In this document: in pieces, positions 43,299 to 52,021 of the stretch | Layout: every line of letters starts with the position of its first letter | Position numbering within the stretch: position 1 is the first letter of the stretch | From: Kitasatospora arboriphila | GTDB lineage: Bacteria; Actinomycetota; Actinomycetes; Mycobacteriales; Mycobacteriaceae | Direction: 5' to 3' | DNA: 64,000 nucleotides | Assembly: GCF_000717275.1 (NCBI RefSeq) | Contig: NZ_JNYV01000008.1 | Location: 186,001-250,000, forward strand | Translations under genes and position numbers: made by a program | The notes under the pieces: generated by a model | Told to the model about the DNA's origin: nothing | The model's input: the letters and a program-made list of their open reading frames with translations, nothing else | The model's database searches: none

Positions 43299-44075
43299 CT
43301 ATCCGGTGGTCTTCTTGGCCGGAGCCTTCTTGGCCGGGGCAGCCTTCTTGGCGGGAGCCTTCGCCGCCGCAGTGGCAGGTGTGGCGGTCTTCGCGGTGGC
43401 AGGTGTGGCAGCCTTCGCCGGGGCCTTCTTGGCGGGAGCCTTGGCCTCGGCGAGCTTCTTGGCCGGCGAGTTCTTCGAGGCACGAGCCTTGATCTCGACC
43501 TTGCCTGCGGTGCCGTTGATCTTGTTTGTGGCCTCGTCGGTGGCGTCCTCGATGGCCTCTTCGATGTTGGCGGAGGCGCGACCCGCGAGCTTGGCGGCGC
43601 GCTGGCCGACGGCCCGAGTCTGCGAGGAGATGGTGCCGAGGGTGTCCTCGGTCAGGTCAACCGCGTCGTTGTACACCTTCTCGGCGCGCGAGATCTGTTC
43701 TCCCACAGCAGGAGTGGTGCGCAGGCGCTCGACGGTCTCTTCGCCGCGCTCGGCGAGCGAGTTGTAGATGCCGGTCGCGACCTCGATGTAGGCCTCGGCG
43801 ACCTTGCGCAGCTCTTCAGGGGTGAACTTGGTGCGCAGCTCTTCCACGGTCGAGGGAACCTCTTCCGGCAGCGCCGTGATGCGCTCGCGGGTTTCGTCGA
43901 TGCGGCTCTGCGCGGTGGTGCGGGTCTCTTCGAAACGCGCCTGTGCCTGCTCGGTGGCGGTCTCGGTGCGCTCGCGCAGCTGGGCGATCACTTCGTTGAC
44001 CTGCTTGAGGGCGAGGTCTCCGGCGCCGACAGCGGCGTAGATCGGGTTGGCGAGATTGCGGTCTGACTTGGTCAT
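43299..44075 (-). CDS. hbhA: Heparin-binding hemagglutinin-like adhesin
   Basis: 258 aa. Residues ~20-170 form a long coiled coil (QLRERTETATEQAQARFEE; EELRTKFTPEELRKVAEAYI). The C-terminus is a Lys-Ala-Pro-rich tail with repeats such as APAKKAPAK, the heparin-binding part in mycobacterial HbhA. No signal peptide, as in HbhA. The first codons overlap the XRE stop (ATGA), so the two are co-translated, as in Rv0474-Rv0475. Confidence 0.9.
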   Translation of the reverse strand: MTKSDRNLANPIYAAVGAGDLALKQVNEVIAQLRERTETATEQAQARFEETRTTAQSRIDETRERITALPEEVPSTVEELRTKFTPEELRKVAEAYIEVATGIYNSLAERGEETVERLRTTPAVGEQISRAEKVYNDAVDLTEDTLGTISSQTRAVGQRAAKLAGRASANIEEAIEDATDEATNKINGTAGKVEIKARASKNSPAKKLAEAKAPAKKAPAKAATPATAKTATPATAAAKAPAKKAAPAKKAPAKKTTG

Positions 44076-44566
44076 GTGTTGTCTCCGGTATCTGAGGTTG
44101 GTGCTGATTGTGTTGTGTCCGTGTCGCTTTCGCTCGCAGCCCGGTTCTCTTTACAGAAGGACTCGTAGATCTCGAGCAACACTTGTTTCTGGCGTTCACT
44201 GATGGCGGTGTCGGCCATCAGCGCGTCGCGCATCGGACTCGCGGGCCGCTCTTCCAAGATTCCGGCCCGCACGTACAGCACTTCGGCAGACACACGCAGC
44301 CCCTTTGCGATCTGGGCCAGTACGTCTGCAGAAGGTTTGCGCAACCCTCGTTCGATTTGACTGAGGTACGGATTGCTCACCCCCGCGCGCTCGGCGAGCT
44401 GACGCAATGACACCTCGGCGGCGATCCGTTGAGACCTGATGAAACTGCCTATGTCCTGGGCAGCGGTGGCAACGTTGGCACCGATGTCCTGGGCAATGTC
44501 CTGTGCCGCGTTCGCGACAACCGCCGTCACCGGTTCGTCCTCGGATTCAGCTGGCGTGGGAACCAT
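44072..44566 (-). CDS. XRE-family regulator upstream of hbhA
   Basis: 164 aa. The HTH is SFIRSQRIAAEVSLRQLAER then AGVSNPYLSQIERGLRKPSA. N- and C-terminal tails are acidic and low in complexity. Matches Rv0474. An AT-rich imperfect inverted repeat at 44609-44636 in its promoter is a candidate autoregulation site. Confidence 0.9.
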   Translation of the reverse strand: MVPTPAESEDEPVTAVVANAAQDIAQDIGANVATAAQDIGSFIRSQRIAAEVSLRQLAERAGVSNPYLSQIERGLRKPSADVLAQIAKGLRVSAEVLYVRAGILEERPASPMRDALMADTAISERQKQVLLEIYESFCKENRAASESDTDTTQSAPTSDTGDNT

Positions 44567-44608
44567 TCGGCTACTCCTTCAGGCTTCGGTTCCCTATACT
44601 GCCACGTC

Positions 44609-44636
44609 TGCTAGCAATTGCAAGCAATCTGCTAAT
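44609..44636. promoter_or_regulatory. AT-rich imperfect inverted repeat upstream of XRE-hbhA
   Basis: On the minus strand TTAGCAGATTGC and GCAATTGCTAGC face each other across TT (one bulge). TTGCAA with TATAGG 19 bp later gives a possible -35/-10. The site overlaps the -35. Confidence 0.45.
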
Positions 44637-44702
44637 TCGTGATGGAAACCACAGCCGATCGCTGGTCAGAGGCGCGCCAGCCCTGCGGCCCCGTCTCGCC
44701 CG

Positions 44703-46091
44703 CTAGTGGAAGAGCAGCACGGACACGGTGTAGATGGTGAGGCCGGCCAGCGACCCCACCACGGTGCCGTTAATCCTGATAAACTGCAGGTCGCGACCCA
44801 CCTGCAACTCGATCTTCTTGCTCGTGTCGTCGGCGTCCCAACCACGGACCGTCTCGGTGATCACCGAGATGATCTCCTGCGAGTAGTTCTGGGAGACGTG
44901 CCGTGCCACCCGCACCATCCACTGGTTCATCTTGTTCTGCAGCACCTCGTCGTCGCGGATGCGGACGGCCACCTGGATGATCGAATCGGTCAGTGTGGCC
45001 CGCAACGTCCCGTTGGGATCGGCCAGCAATTGCTCGATGAGCGCCTTGCCCGCATTCCAGGCGGTCGACGCCGCACCGGTGACCTCATCGCGTTCGAGCA
45101 TCTCGGTCTTGATCGCCTCGAGTTTCGCGATGGTCGCCGGATCGTTCTGCAGGTCGGTCGCGAGTTGGACGAGCATGTCGGTCATCGCCTGGCGCACCTG
45201 ATGATCCGGATCCGACCTCACCTTGAAGGTGAACTCGACCAGCTCACGGTAGAGACGGTCGCCGACCAAGGAGTTCACGAACTTCGGGGCCCACGCGGGC
45301 CCGTCCTTGTCGATCACCCGGTCGATCAGATCCTGGCTGCCCAGAGCGAAGTCATGGGCCCGGTCGCAGACCATCTGGATCACCGGCTCCAGGCGATTCT
45401 CCGCGATCAGCTGTTCGAGCACCCGTCCGGCGGGCGGTCCCCATTCAGGTTCGGCGGCCCAGCGCATTCCCGCCATGATGAGCTGCTCGATGTCCTCGTC
45501 GTCGAGCATCTCGGCAGCGAAAGCGATACCCCGAGCCGCTTCGGCACCCACCCGGGGTGCGTTCTTCGGATCGGCGAGCCATGACGAGACCCGGGTGGGC
45601 AATGCCAGCTGCGACACCTTGTCTTCGATGACCTCAGGGGTCATGAAGTTGTCCTCGATGAAGTCGCCGAGCTGTTCGCCGATCTGGTCCTTCTTCTTCC
45701 GAATCAACGCAGTGTGCGGAATCGGGATCCCCAGTGGGTGTTTGAACAGCGCGGTCACCGCGAACCAGTCGGCGAGCGCGCCCACCATTCCGGCCTCGGA
45801 CGCCGCGCGTACGTAACCCACCCAGGCAGCGACGTTGTCGCCGTCCCGATCCTCGATCCAGCGACAGAAGAAGTAGACGGCAGCGGCGAACAGCAAGAAC
45901 CCGGTGGCCACCATCTTCATCCGGCGAAGCGCGGCCTTGCGTTCGGCGTCGGCTCCGCTGAGCCCGGCGATGGTCCGTTTCGGGGCGTCACCGGACGGCA
46001 AGGACGAGGGCCGGCCGGTGGGCAGCTCACCGGGCAACCGATGGCGTCCACCCGGGTCGATGGCCGGCGGCGTCGCTGGAGTCGCATTCAT
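44703..46091 (-). CDS. DUF445 membrane protein
   Basis: 462 aa from ATG 46091. After a Pro-rich N-terminus come a TM helix (MVATGFLLFAAAVYFFCRWI) and the family block ASEAGMVGALADWFAVTALF followed by HPLGIPIPHTALI. A long helical cytosolic region and a C-terminal TM (TVVGSLAGLTIYTVSVLLF) complete it. Corresponds to Rv0473. Function unknown; divergent from the TetR gene. Confidence 0.9.
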   Translation of the reverse strand: MNATPATPPAIDPGGRHRLPGELPTGRPSSLPSGDAPKRTIAGLSGADAERKAALRRMKMVATGFLLFAAAVYFFCRWIEDRDGDNVAAWVGYVRAASEAGMVGALADWFAVTALFKHPLGIPIPHTALIRKKKDQIGEQLGDFIEDNFMTPEVIEDKVSQLALPTRVSSWLADPKNAPRVGAEAARGIAFAAEMLDDEDIEQLIMAGMRWAAEPEWGPPAGRVLEQLIAENRLEPVIQMVCDRAHDFALGSQDLIDRVIDKDGPAWAPKFVNSLVGDRLYRELVEFTFKVRSDPDHQVRQAMTDMLVQLATDLQNDPATIAKLEAIKTEMLERDEVTGAASTAWNAGKALIEQLLADPNGTLRATLTDSIIQVAVRIRDDEVLQNKMNQWMVRVARHVSQNYSQEIISVITETVRGWDADDTSKKIELQVGRDLQFIRINGTVVGSLAGLTIYTVSVLLFH

Positions 46092-46224
46092 TTGTCCAGT
46101 GTTACCCAAAGCCGGGGTACAGAATCGCGACAGCGATGGTGACTCGGCTCTCTTTGGGTGTTGCGCAGTGCCGGGGAACATAAGCTGGACGCGACCGCCC
46201 ACAACCAGAAACGACTCTGCACCG

Positions 46225-47013
46225 ATGTCACCACGTCCCAACCCGGCCGCCGCCGCCCGCGCGGCCGTTGCTGCCGCCGCTGTCGCGGCCAGCAAAGGTG
46301 TTGCGTTACCTCAGGCGATCCGCCACCAGGTGGGCGCCGACGACGCCAAACCCGACGGCCGCAAACGCCGGTGGGAAAGTCACAAGGAAGCCCGGCGCAG
46401 CGAACTGGTCGACGGCACCCTGGCTGCGGTACGCACCCTCGGCGCCGATGCCGGGATGGATGAGATCGCCCAGGAGATAGGCGTTTCCAAGACCGTCCTC
46501 TACCGGTACTTCACCGACAAGAGTGACCTCACCACTGCCGCGATGATGCGTTTCATCGAGACCGTCCTGGTGCCACGCCTCGGCAGCGCGATCAACGAGG
46601 ACGTCGGCGAGTTCGAACTGACTCGGATGGTCATCTCCGTCTACGTGCAGACCGTTGCCGACGAACCGCAGATCTACTCGTTTGTGATGTCGGGCGGATC
46701 GGGCTCGGAGGTGGTGGCGGACTCCCAGAAGCTGATCGCTCAGATGCTCACGTTTGTCATGATCAACCGACTCGTGGAGCAGGGCTCGCAAACCGGTGGT
46801 GTCGAGACCTGGGCCTACAGCCTTGTCGGGGCCATCCAGCTCGCGGTGCATTGGTGGATGGTCGAGCACCGGCTGGGCAAAGAACAGCTGATCGACTACC
46901 TCACGATGATGGTGTGGTCCTCGATTGCCGGCATCACCGCAGCCGGGGGCTCGGCCGAGTACTTCAACTCCCTGGACCATCCCCTCCCGAAGGCGCCCGG
47001 CGCTCCGGAGTGA
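46225..47013 (+). CDS. TetR-family transcriptional regulator
   Basis: 262 aa from ATG 46225. An unusually long Ala-rich N-terminal arm of about 60 residues precedes the HTH (GMDEIAQEIGVSKTVLYRYF, TDKSDL). The ligand domain ends with SSIAGITAAGGSAEYFNS. The Rv0472c homologue holds the same place next to Rv0473, though the relative orientation should be checked. Target unknown. Confidence 0.88.
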   Translation: MSPRPNPAAAARAAVAAAAVAASKGVALPQAIRHQVGADDAKPDGRKRRWESHKEARRSELVDGTLAAVRTLGADAGMDEIAQEIGVSKTVLYRYFTDKSDLTTAAMMRFIETVLVPRLGSAINEDVGEFELTRMVISVYVQTVADEPQIYSFVMSGGSGSEVVADSQKLIAQMLTFVMINRLVEQGSQTGGVETWAYSLVGAIQLAVHWWMVEHRLGKEQLIDYLTMMVWSSIAGITAAGGSAEYFNSLDHPLPKAPGAPE

Positions 47014-47054
47014 CCGCTGTCGGCGATCGTTGTCGGGCACCGGTGGCCGCGGGA

Positions 47055-47060
47055 TAGGTT
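47055..47060 (+). promoter_or_regulatory. Leaderless-type -10 (TAGGTT) of the DUF4873-SDR unit
   Basis: Ends 7 nt before ATG 47068. Confidence 0.5.
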
Positions 47061-47067
47061 TGTCGGC

Positions 47068-47442
47068 ATGGCTGAGCACGAGGACGACGGGGCCGGGACC
47101 TACTCGGGCCCGGCGACGGTGACGATCGACGGGCACGAGCCCGCGCAGGTTCAGGTGGAGTTGTCGGGACACTTTGATCCGCTGGCAGGTCGATACGTCT
47201 GGGCGGGACGCATCCGCGGGCTCGCTCCGGCACTGCCCGCCGAGGTGGTGATAGCCGCCGGAACCCGGGCCATCGTCGAGACTCCGGAAGGAGCGGGCGA
47301 GGGTGAGCTGTCCGCGGTGGACCTGTTCGGCGGTTTCACCATCGCGGGCGTCACCGCTCCCCCGTTCGCGCAGCTACCCGACGACGTCGATCGCGACGAC
47401 ATCCACATCCCGGGGACGTCGACCGGAGAGGACGTCCGATGA
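47068..47442 (+). CDS. DUF4873 domain protein
   Basis: 124 aa: YSGPATVTIDGHEPAQVQV, LSGHFDPLAGRYVWAGRIRG, LFGGFTIAGVTAPPF. DUF4873 often appears fused to or beside flavin monooxygenases. Here it is ATGA-coupled to an SDR, so it may help that enzyme. No signal peptide. Confidence 0.82.
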   Translation: MAEHEDDGAGTYSGPATVTIDGHEPAQVQVELSGHFDPLAGRYVWAGRIRGLAPALPAEVVIAAGTRAIVETPEGAGEGELSAVDLFGGFTIAGVTAPPFAQLPDDVDRDDIHIPGTSTGEDVR

Positions 47443-48272
47443 CCGAACGCGTGGCGCTGGTGACCGGCGCCAGCCGTGGCGTCGGCAAGGGTGTGGCGAC
47501 GGCATTGGGGGCCTGCGGCTGGACCGTCTACGTGACCGCACGCGGTGGCGTGACGCCCGATGAGCCACTGGGACAGACGGTGTCGGAGATCAACGCGTCC
47601 GGTGGCGCCGCGGTCGGCGTGAGCTGCGACCACTCCGACGACGCCTCGGTGTCTGCCTTGTTCGACCAGATCTCGGCCGACCATGGTCGACTCGACCTGC
47701 TGGTCAACAATGTCTGGGCGGCCCCGAAAGGGTTCGGCGGATTCAGCGACAAGTTCTGGGAGCGGCCGGTCGGTGATTGGGACACCCTGATCACGGTCGG
47801 TCTGCGGGCGCACTACGTCGCCTGCGTGGAGGCCGCGAAGATCATGGTTCCGCAGGGCAGCGGCCTGATGGTCAACATCTCGTCGTTCGGGACGCGCGGC
47901 CACCTGCATTCGGTGCTGTATGGCATGAGCAAAGCCGCCCTCGACAAGATGGCCTTCGACATGGGCCACGAACTCACCGGCACCGGCGTATCTGCGATCT
48001 CGTTGTGGCTGGGGCTGATCCAGACCGAGCTGTTGATGTCGCTGGGCATCGAGGAGTTCGCCGGCTTCCGGCTCGATGAGGCGGAACATCCACAGTTCGT
48101 CGGCCGCGTCATCGACCGGCTATGGCAGGACCCATCGTTGCCCGAACGCAACGGCCACACCTTGGTCACTGCTGAGCTCGGAGCGCAGTACGGGTTGGTG
48201 AACAACGACGGAACGCCACCAAAATCCCATCGCGAACCGTTCGGTGGGGGGCCACTGTTCCCACCCGCCTGA
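47439..48272 (+). CDS. Short-chain dehydrogenase/reductase
   Basis: 277 aa. VTGASRGVGKGVATAL binds cofactor; LVNNVWAAPKG replaces the usual NNAG; Ser in VNISSFGTRG, YxxxK in YGMSKAALDK. The NNV-W form and long C-terminus resemble the DHRS1-like branch. Co-translated with DUF4873. Confidence 0.9.
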   Translation: MTERVALVTGASRGVGKGVATALGACGWTVYVTARGGVTPDEPLGQTVSEINASGGAAVGVSCDHSDDASVSALFDQISADHGRLDLLVNNVWAAPKGFGGFSDKFWERPVGDWDTLITVGLRAHYVACVEAAKIMVPQGSGLMVNISSFGTRGHLHSVLYGMSKAALDKMAFDMGHELTGTGVSAISLWLGLIQTELLMSLGIEEFAGFRLDEAEHPQFVGRVIDRLWQDPSLPERNGHTLVTAELGAQYGLVNNDGTPPKSHREPFGGGPLFPPA

Positions 48273-48294
48273 CCCACGTATGCGTGTGTGCAAG

Positions 48295-48317
48295 GCGCAC
48301 CGGTCAGACCGGTGCGC
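48295..48317. terminator. Strong hairpin between convergent SDR and fadB2 genes
   Basis: GCGCACCGGT and ACCGGTGCGC pair perfectly over 10 bp around CAG. It lies in the 92-bp convergent gap; no T tract follows. Confidence 0.5.
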
Positions 48318-48364
48318 AACGCACGTGAGCGTGCGGTGCTGCAGGTTGGCTCACGTCCAGCCTG

Positions 48365-49252
48365 TCAGTTCTTGACGCCGGCCTTCGTGGACTCGTACTT
48401 GTAGAACCCGTGGCCGGACTTCTTGCCGAGTCGGCCCGCCTCCACCATGCGCAGCAACACAGGGGGTGGGGCGTACAACGGTTCCTTGAACTCTTCGTAC
48501 ATCTTGTCGGCGATCGCCTTGACCGTGTCGAGACCGACGAGATCACTCAGTTTGAGCGGACCCATCGGGTGGGCACAGCCGAGCACCATGGCCTTGTCGA
48601 TGTCTTCCACCGTGGCAAATCCGCTCTCCACCATGCGAATCGCGGAGAGTAGGTAGGGAACCAACAGTGCGTTCACGACAAACCCGGAGCGATCTGCGGA
48701 TCGGACCACTTCTTTGCCCAGGATGTCGCGGGCGAATTGCTCTGCGCGCGTGGTCACCTCGGGCGAGGTCATCAACGTGGTCACCAGTTCGACGAGTGGG
48801 AGCACCGGAACCGGGTTGAAAAAGTGCATGCCGATCACACGGTCGGCATTTGCTGTTGCCATGCCTAGCTTCATGATCGGGATCGAGGAGGTGTTGGAAG
48901 CGAGCACGGCATTCGGGTCGGTGACCACTTTGTCGAGCTGCTCGAAGATCTCGGTCTTGATCGATTCGTCTTCGATCACTGCCTCACACACCATCTGCCG
49001 GTCGGCGAAGTCGCCCAGATCGGTGGTGAACCGCAGCCGCGCGGAGGCCTGCTCCCGTTCGCGTTCGGTGAGCTTTCCGCTGCTCACGCCGCGATCGAGG
49101 GATCGCAGGATGCGGGATCTTCCGGCGGCTGCGAGCTCGCGGGTCGTCTCGTACACCAACACGTCGGCGTGCGCCCGGGCACAGACCTCGGCAATGCCTG
49201 CGCCCATCTGACCGGCACCGATCACGCCGACCCGCGAAATCTTCTCGCTCAC
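48365..49252 (-). CDS. fadB2: 3-hydroxybutyryl-CoA dehydrogenase
   Basis: 295 aa from GTG 49252, with AGGAG upstream. NAD motif VGVIGAGQMGAGIAEVCA; catalytic His in VIGMHFFNPVPVLPLVELV; KEVVRSADRSGFVVNALLVP; C-terminal GCAHPMGPLKLSDLVGLDTV. Cytoplasmic, oxidises 3-hydroxyacyl-CoA. It follows aceA on the same strand, as fadB2 follows icl1 in M. tuberculosis, linking fatty-acid oxidation with the glyoxylate shunt. Confidence 0.95.
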   Translation of the reverse strand: MSEKISRVGVIGAGQMGAGIAEVCARAHADVLVYETTRELAAAGRSRILRSLDRGVSSGKLTEREREQASARLRFTTDLGDFADRQMVCEAVIEDESIKTEIFEQLDKVVTDPNAVLASNTSSIPIMKLGMATANADRVIGMHFFNPVPVLPLVELVTTLMTSPEVTTRAEQFARDILGKEVVRSADRSGFVVNALLVPYLLSAIRMVESGFATVEDIDKAMVLGCAHPMGPLKLSDLVGLDTVKAIADKMYEEFKEPLYAPPPVLLRMVEAGRLGKKSGHGFYKYESTKAGVKN

Positions 49253-49281
49253 AACAAGCTCCTAAAACCAACGAGCACAAC

Positions 49282-49320
49282 ATCTTTGAACCGAATAATC
49301 GGAACCGAGATCTTCGAACC
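49282..49320. promoter_or_regulatory. Direct repeat ATCTT(T/C)GAACC upstream of fadB2
   Basis: Two 11-bp copies (49282-49292, 49310-49320), 28 bp start to start, lie 30-68 bp upstream of the fadB2 start in an AT-rich stretch. Possible regulator site; the protein is unknown. Confidence 0.35.
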
Positions 49321-49397
49321 AAAACAACTCAACATCAAAAGGCGAGAGGAGGGTAACCCTTGTGGGGTACGCCCAGATCTCACCTAGAAAACGAGCA

Positions 49398-49427
49398 GGC
49401 GGCCCGCAACGGTAGTCGCGAGCCGCC
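49398..49427 (-). terminator. Terminator of aceA
   Basis: A 10-bp stem with one mismatch (GGCGGCTCGC with GCGGGCCGCC on the minus strand), a 10-nt loop, then TGCTCGTTTTC. Located 38 bp after the aceA stop. Confidence 0.55.
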
Positions 49428-49464
49428 CACTAGTTCGCTCAAGTTCCCGAGAGGGGGTCGAGTT

Positions 49465-50760
49465 CTAGTGGAATTGACCTTCTTCGGTGCTTCCTGCCAG
49501 CGCGGTGGTGCTGCTGGTGGGATCGACGGTGGTGGCGATGTTGTCGAAGTAACCGGCGCCGACCTCACGCTGGTGCTTGACGGCGGTGAAGCCACGCTCG
49601 TCGGCGGCCTTGAACTCGCGGTTCTGCAGGTCGACGAACGCCGTCATCTGCTCGCGGGCGTAACCGTAGGCGAGATCGAACATGCCGTAGTTCAGCGAGT
49701 GGAAGCCGGCCAGGGTGATGAACTGGAACGTGAATCCCATTGCGCCGAGCTCGTTCTGGAACTTCGCAATCGTGGAATCGTCGAGGTGCTTGCTCCAGTT
49801 GAACGACGGGCTGCAGTTGTAGGACAGCAGCTGGTCCGGGAACTCGCTCTTGACGGACTCGGCGAACTTGCGGGCGAGTTCGAGATCGGGGGTGCCGGTC
49901 TCCATCCAGATCATGTCGGCGTACGGCGCGTAGGACTTGGCGCGCTCGATGCACGGCTCGATGCCGTTCTTGACGTGGTAGTAGCCCTCGGCGGTGCGCT
50001 CACCGGTGACGAACTTCTTGTCCCGATCGTCGACGTCGGAGGTGATCAGCGTGGCGGCCTCGGCGTCGGTGCGGGCGATGACCACGGTCGGAACGTTGGC
50101 GACGTCTGCAGCCAAGCGCGCCGCGCTCAGGGTGCGGATGTGCTGCTGGGTCGGGATGAGCACCTTGCCACCGAGGTGGCCGCACTTCTTCTCCGAAGCC
50201 AGCTGGTCTTCCCAGTGGGTACCGGCGGCACCTGCGGCGATCATGGCCTTCTGCAGCTCGTAGACGTTCAGGGCGCCACCGAAGCCGGCTTCACCGTCGG
50301 CGACGATGGGAACAACCCAGTTGTCGACCGAGTTGTCGCCCTCGACGCGGGCGATCTCGTCGGCGCGCAGCAAAGCGTTGTTGATGCGACGGACGACCGA
50401 GGGAACCGAGTTCGCGGGGTACAGCGACTGGTCCGGGTAGGTGTGGCCCGAGAGGTTGGCGTCGCCGGCGACCTGCCAGCCGGAGAGGTACACGGCCTTG
50501 AGGCCGGCGCGAACCTGCTGCACAGCCTGGTTACCGGTCAGGGCACCCAGTGCGTTGATGTAGCTGCCGTCACCCTGGGTGACACCCTCCCAGAGGATCT
50601 CGGCGCCACGGCGCGCGAGGGTCTGCTCTTCGACCACAGAACCCTGGAGGTTCGCGACCGACTCCGCGCTGTAGTCGCGGGTGATGCCCTTCCAACGAGG
50701 GTTGGTGTCCCAGTCCTGCTGGATCTCTTCGGCAGTCCTTGGTTTTCCGACGGTGCTCAT
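49465..50760 (-). CDS. aceA: Isocitrate lyase
   Basis: 431 aa from ATG 50760, with GGAG 9 nt upstream. Signature [16 protein letters not shown] contains the catalytic Cys; [13 protein letters not shown] and [12 protein letters not shown] bind metal and substrate; [13 protein letters not shown] closes the site. Length and sequence fit the short actinobacterial ICL1 type. It splits isocitrate to succinate and glyoxylate for growth on acetate or fatty acids. A RamB-like box and a palindrome lie upstream. Confidence 0.97.
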   Translation of the reverse strand: MSTVGKPRTAEEIQQDWDTNPRWKGITRDYSAESVANLQGSVVEEQTLARRGAEILWEGVTQGDGSYINALGALTGNQAVQQVRAGLKAVYLSGWQVAGDANLSGHTYPDQSLYPANSVPSVVRRINNALLRADEIARVEGDNSVDNWVVPIVADGEAGFGGALNVYELQKAMIAAGAAGTHWEDQLASEKKCGHLGGKVLIPTQQHIRTLSAARLAADVANVPTVVIARTDAEAATLITSDVDDRDKKFVTGERTAEGYYHVKNGIEPCIERAKSYAPYADMIWMETGTPDLELARKFAESVKSEFPDQLLSYNCSPSFNWSKHLDDSTIAKFQNELGAMGFTFQFITLAGFHSLNYGMFDLAYGYAREQMTAFVDLQNREFKAADERGFTAVKHQREVGAGYFDNIATTVDPTSSTTALAGSTEEGQFH

Positions 50761-50842
50761 ATCTCGCACTCCATTTTCGTTAGCTTGCTGGTGTAGTGGC
50801 CCGCTCCGGTGGGTCCGGAGCCCAGCCGAACCTGATCGGGGC

Positions 50843-50848
50843 AAATTA
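50843..50848 (-). promoter_or_regulatory. Possible -10 (TAATTT) of aceA
   Basis: On the minus strand TAATTT lies about 83 bp before the aceA ATG, giving a leader of about 75 nt that includes the GGAG site. Confidence 0.35.
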
Positions 50849-50960
50849 ACAACTTCTTCACCCTGGCGAGGCGGTGCCTCAACCGAGAGTGCCACACACA
50901 AATCCGCAGGTCCACAGGTTGTCTCGTGTGAATTCGGGCCAGCTTTTCCCACCGTTTTGC

Positions 50961-50972
50961 AAACTTTGCGAA
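50961..50972. promoter_or_regulatory. RamB-like box AAACTTTGCGAA
   Basis: Close to the corynebacterial RamB box (AAAACTTTGCAAA-like), part of TTTTGCAAACTTTGCGAA. It lies about 200 bp upstream of aceA. The ramB gene itself is 1 kb away. Confidence 0.55.
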
Positions 50973-51007
50973 GATCAGGCTGTGAACCGGCCTGAATTAA
51001 CTACTCT

Positions 51008-51036
51008 CCAGTACGCAAAAAGTACGCGCGTACTGG
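51008..51036. promoter_or_regulatory. Composite GTACGC palindrome in the aceA upstream region
   Basis: CCAGTACGC (51008-51016) and GCGTACTGG (51028-51036) are exact complements. Between them lies a second GTACGC, so GTACGC occurs twice directly and once inverted. The 419-bp gap 50761-51179 contains this, the RamB-like box and no gene. Confidence 0.5.
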
Positions 51037-51179
51037 GATTTTGCAGCGGGGCCTCCCCCTCGATTCCTGTGACCGCGAGCAACACTCAGCCCGCGCCGGC
51101 CACCGGCAGCAACAGAGATACGGTGACCACAATCACACACAGAACCGGACACGAGCTGTGCCCGGCCGATGCCACAGGG

Positions 51180-51896
51180 TCAGGCCGCAGCGCGAAGGAC
51201 CGCGCGCTTGAACAAGTCCGAGAAGCCGAGGTCGCTCATCCCACCCTCGGACGAGATGGCCACCACTTGCACCGTGGTCCCGTCTACAACTGCATAGCCG
51301 GCCAAGGTCTGCTGGACGTCGGTACGGCCACCGGGATACGTCGTCGTCGCGGTCGACTTCACCAGCAACGACACTGACGTCGGCAACGGCGGCGGGCTCA
51401 GCCGCTGGTTGTCGGTCACCACCGTGGTGCCCGCAGTGCTCCCCTGGGTGATCGTGACGGTGACCCTGGCGCACGCGCCGGTGCTCGTCCGGACATCGGC
51501 GTCGATGTCTCGGACCGCGGTGGTCACGAGCTCGGTGATCGTGTTCCCGACCGGGGACTGGCGTGCCGATACGGCCGCGTTGCCCGCATCGAGTTGTTCG
51601 TTGAGATCGGCGTCTGCGGTGGGCCGGCATTGCGCCGGCTCGAACACGGCGGTCTGCGCCGCGGCCAGGGCGGCCGCATTCTGGTCACGGAGATCGACGA
51701 TCCCCAACTCAGTCGGTTGGTATCCGTCCGGGAACTCACGGGCGGGCAGCAACTTTTCGGCAAGACTCGTCGGTTCCTCCGACGATGACAATGCGGGCCT
51801 GTCGTCTGTCGAATCGTCGCCACATCCGGCAGTGATCAGGCCCAGCACCGTCAGGACGATGACGCCTGCACCCGCTCGTCTGCGCAACACCCCCAC
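51180..51896 (-). CDS. Secreted lipoprotein, unknown function
   Basis: 238 aa. Lipobox LITAGC after RRRAGAGVIVLTVLG. The mature domain has LLPAREFPDGYQPTEL, two Cys (PAQCRP, GACARV) likely in a disulfide, and ends with VVAISSEGGMSDLGFSDLF. It resembles sensor-type extracellular domains such as those of PknH-like or DUF5642 proteins, with low confidence. Confidence 0.72.
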   Translation of the reverse strand: MGVLRRRAGAGVIVLTVLGLITAGCGDDSTDDRPALSSSEEPTSLAEKLLPAREFPDGYQPTELGIVDLRDQNAAALAAAQTAVFEPAQCRPTADADLNEQLDAGNAAVSARQSPVGNTITELVTTAVRDIDADVRTSTGACARVTVTITQGSTAGTTVVTDNQRLSPPPLPTSVSLLVKSTATTTYPGGRTDVQQTLAGYAVVDGTTVQVVAISSEGGMSDLGFSDLFKRAVLRAAA

Positions 51897-52009
51897 AGGT
51901 TAGGGCAGTGCCGCCGGCGACAACGTCAGCACTGCGCCGCAGCGCATCCGTCCGGACAACTCGCTGGTCGACCTCGTTCCGGCACACCCGGCGTAGGTCG
52001 CGAGCCGCC

Positions 52010-52015
52010 TACGCT
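52010..52015 (+). promoter_or_regulatory. Leaderless-type -10 (TACGCT) of ramB
   Basis: Ends 6 nt before ATG 52022. AGAAGG between them could also act as a weak ribosome site. Confidence 0.45.
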
Positions 52016-52021
52016 AGAAGG

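Noticed and set aside
48322..48340. Second hairpin-like GCACGTGAGCGTGC after the SDR gene
   Set aside because: Short arms, adjacent to a much stronger hairpin; not convincing alone.
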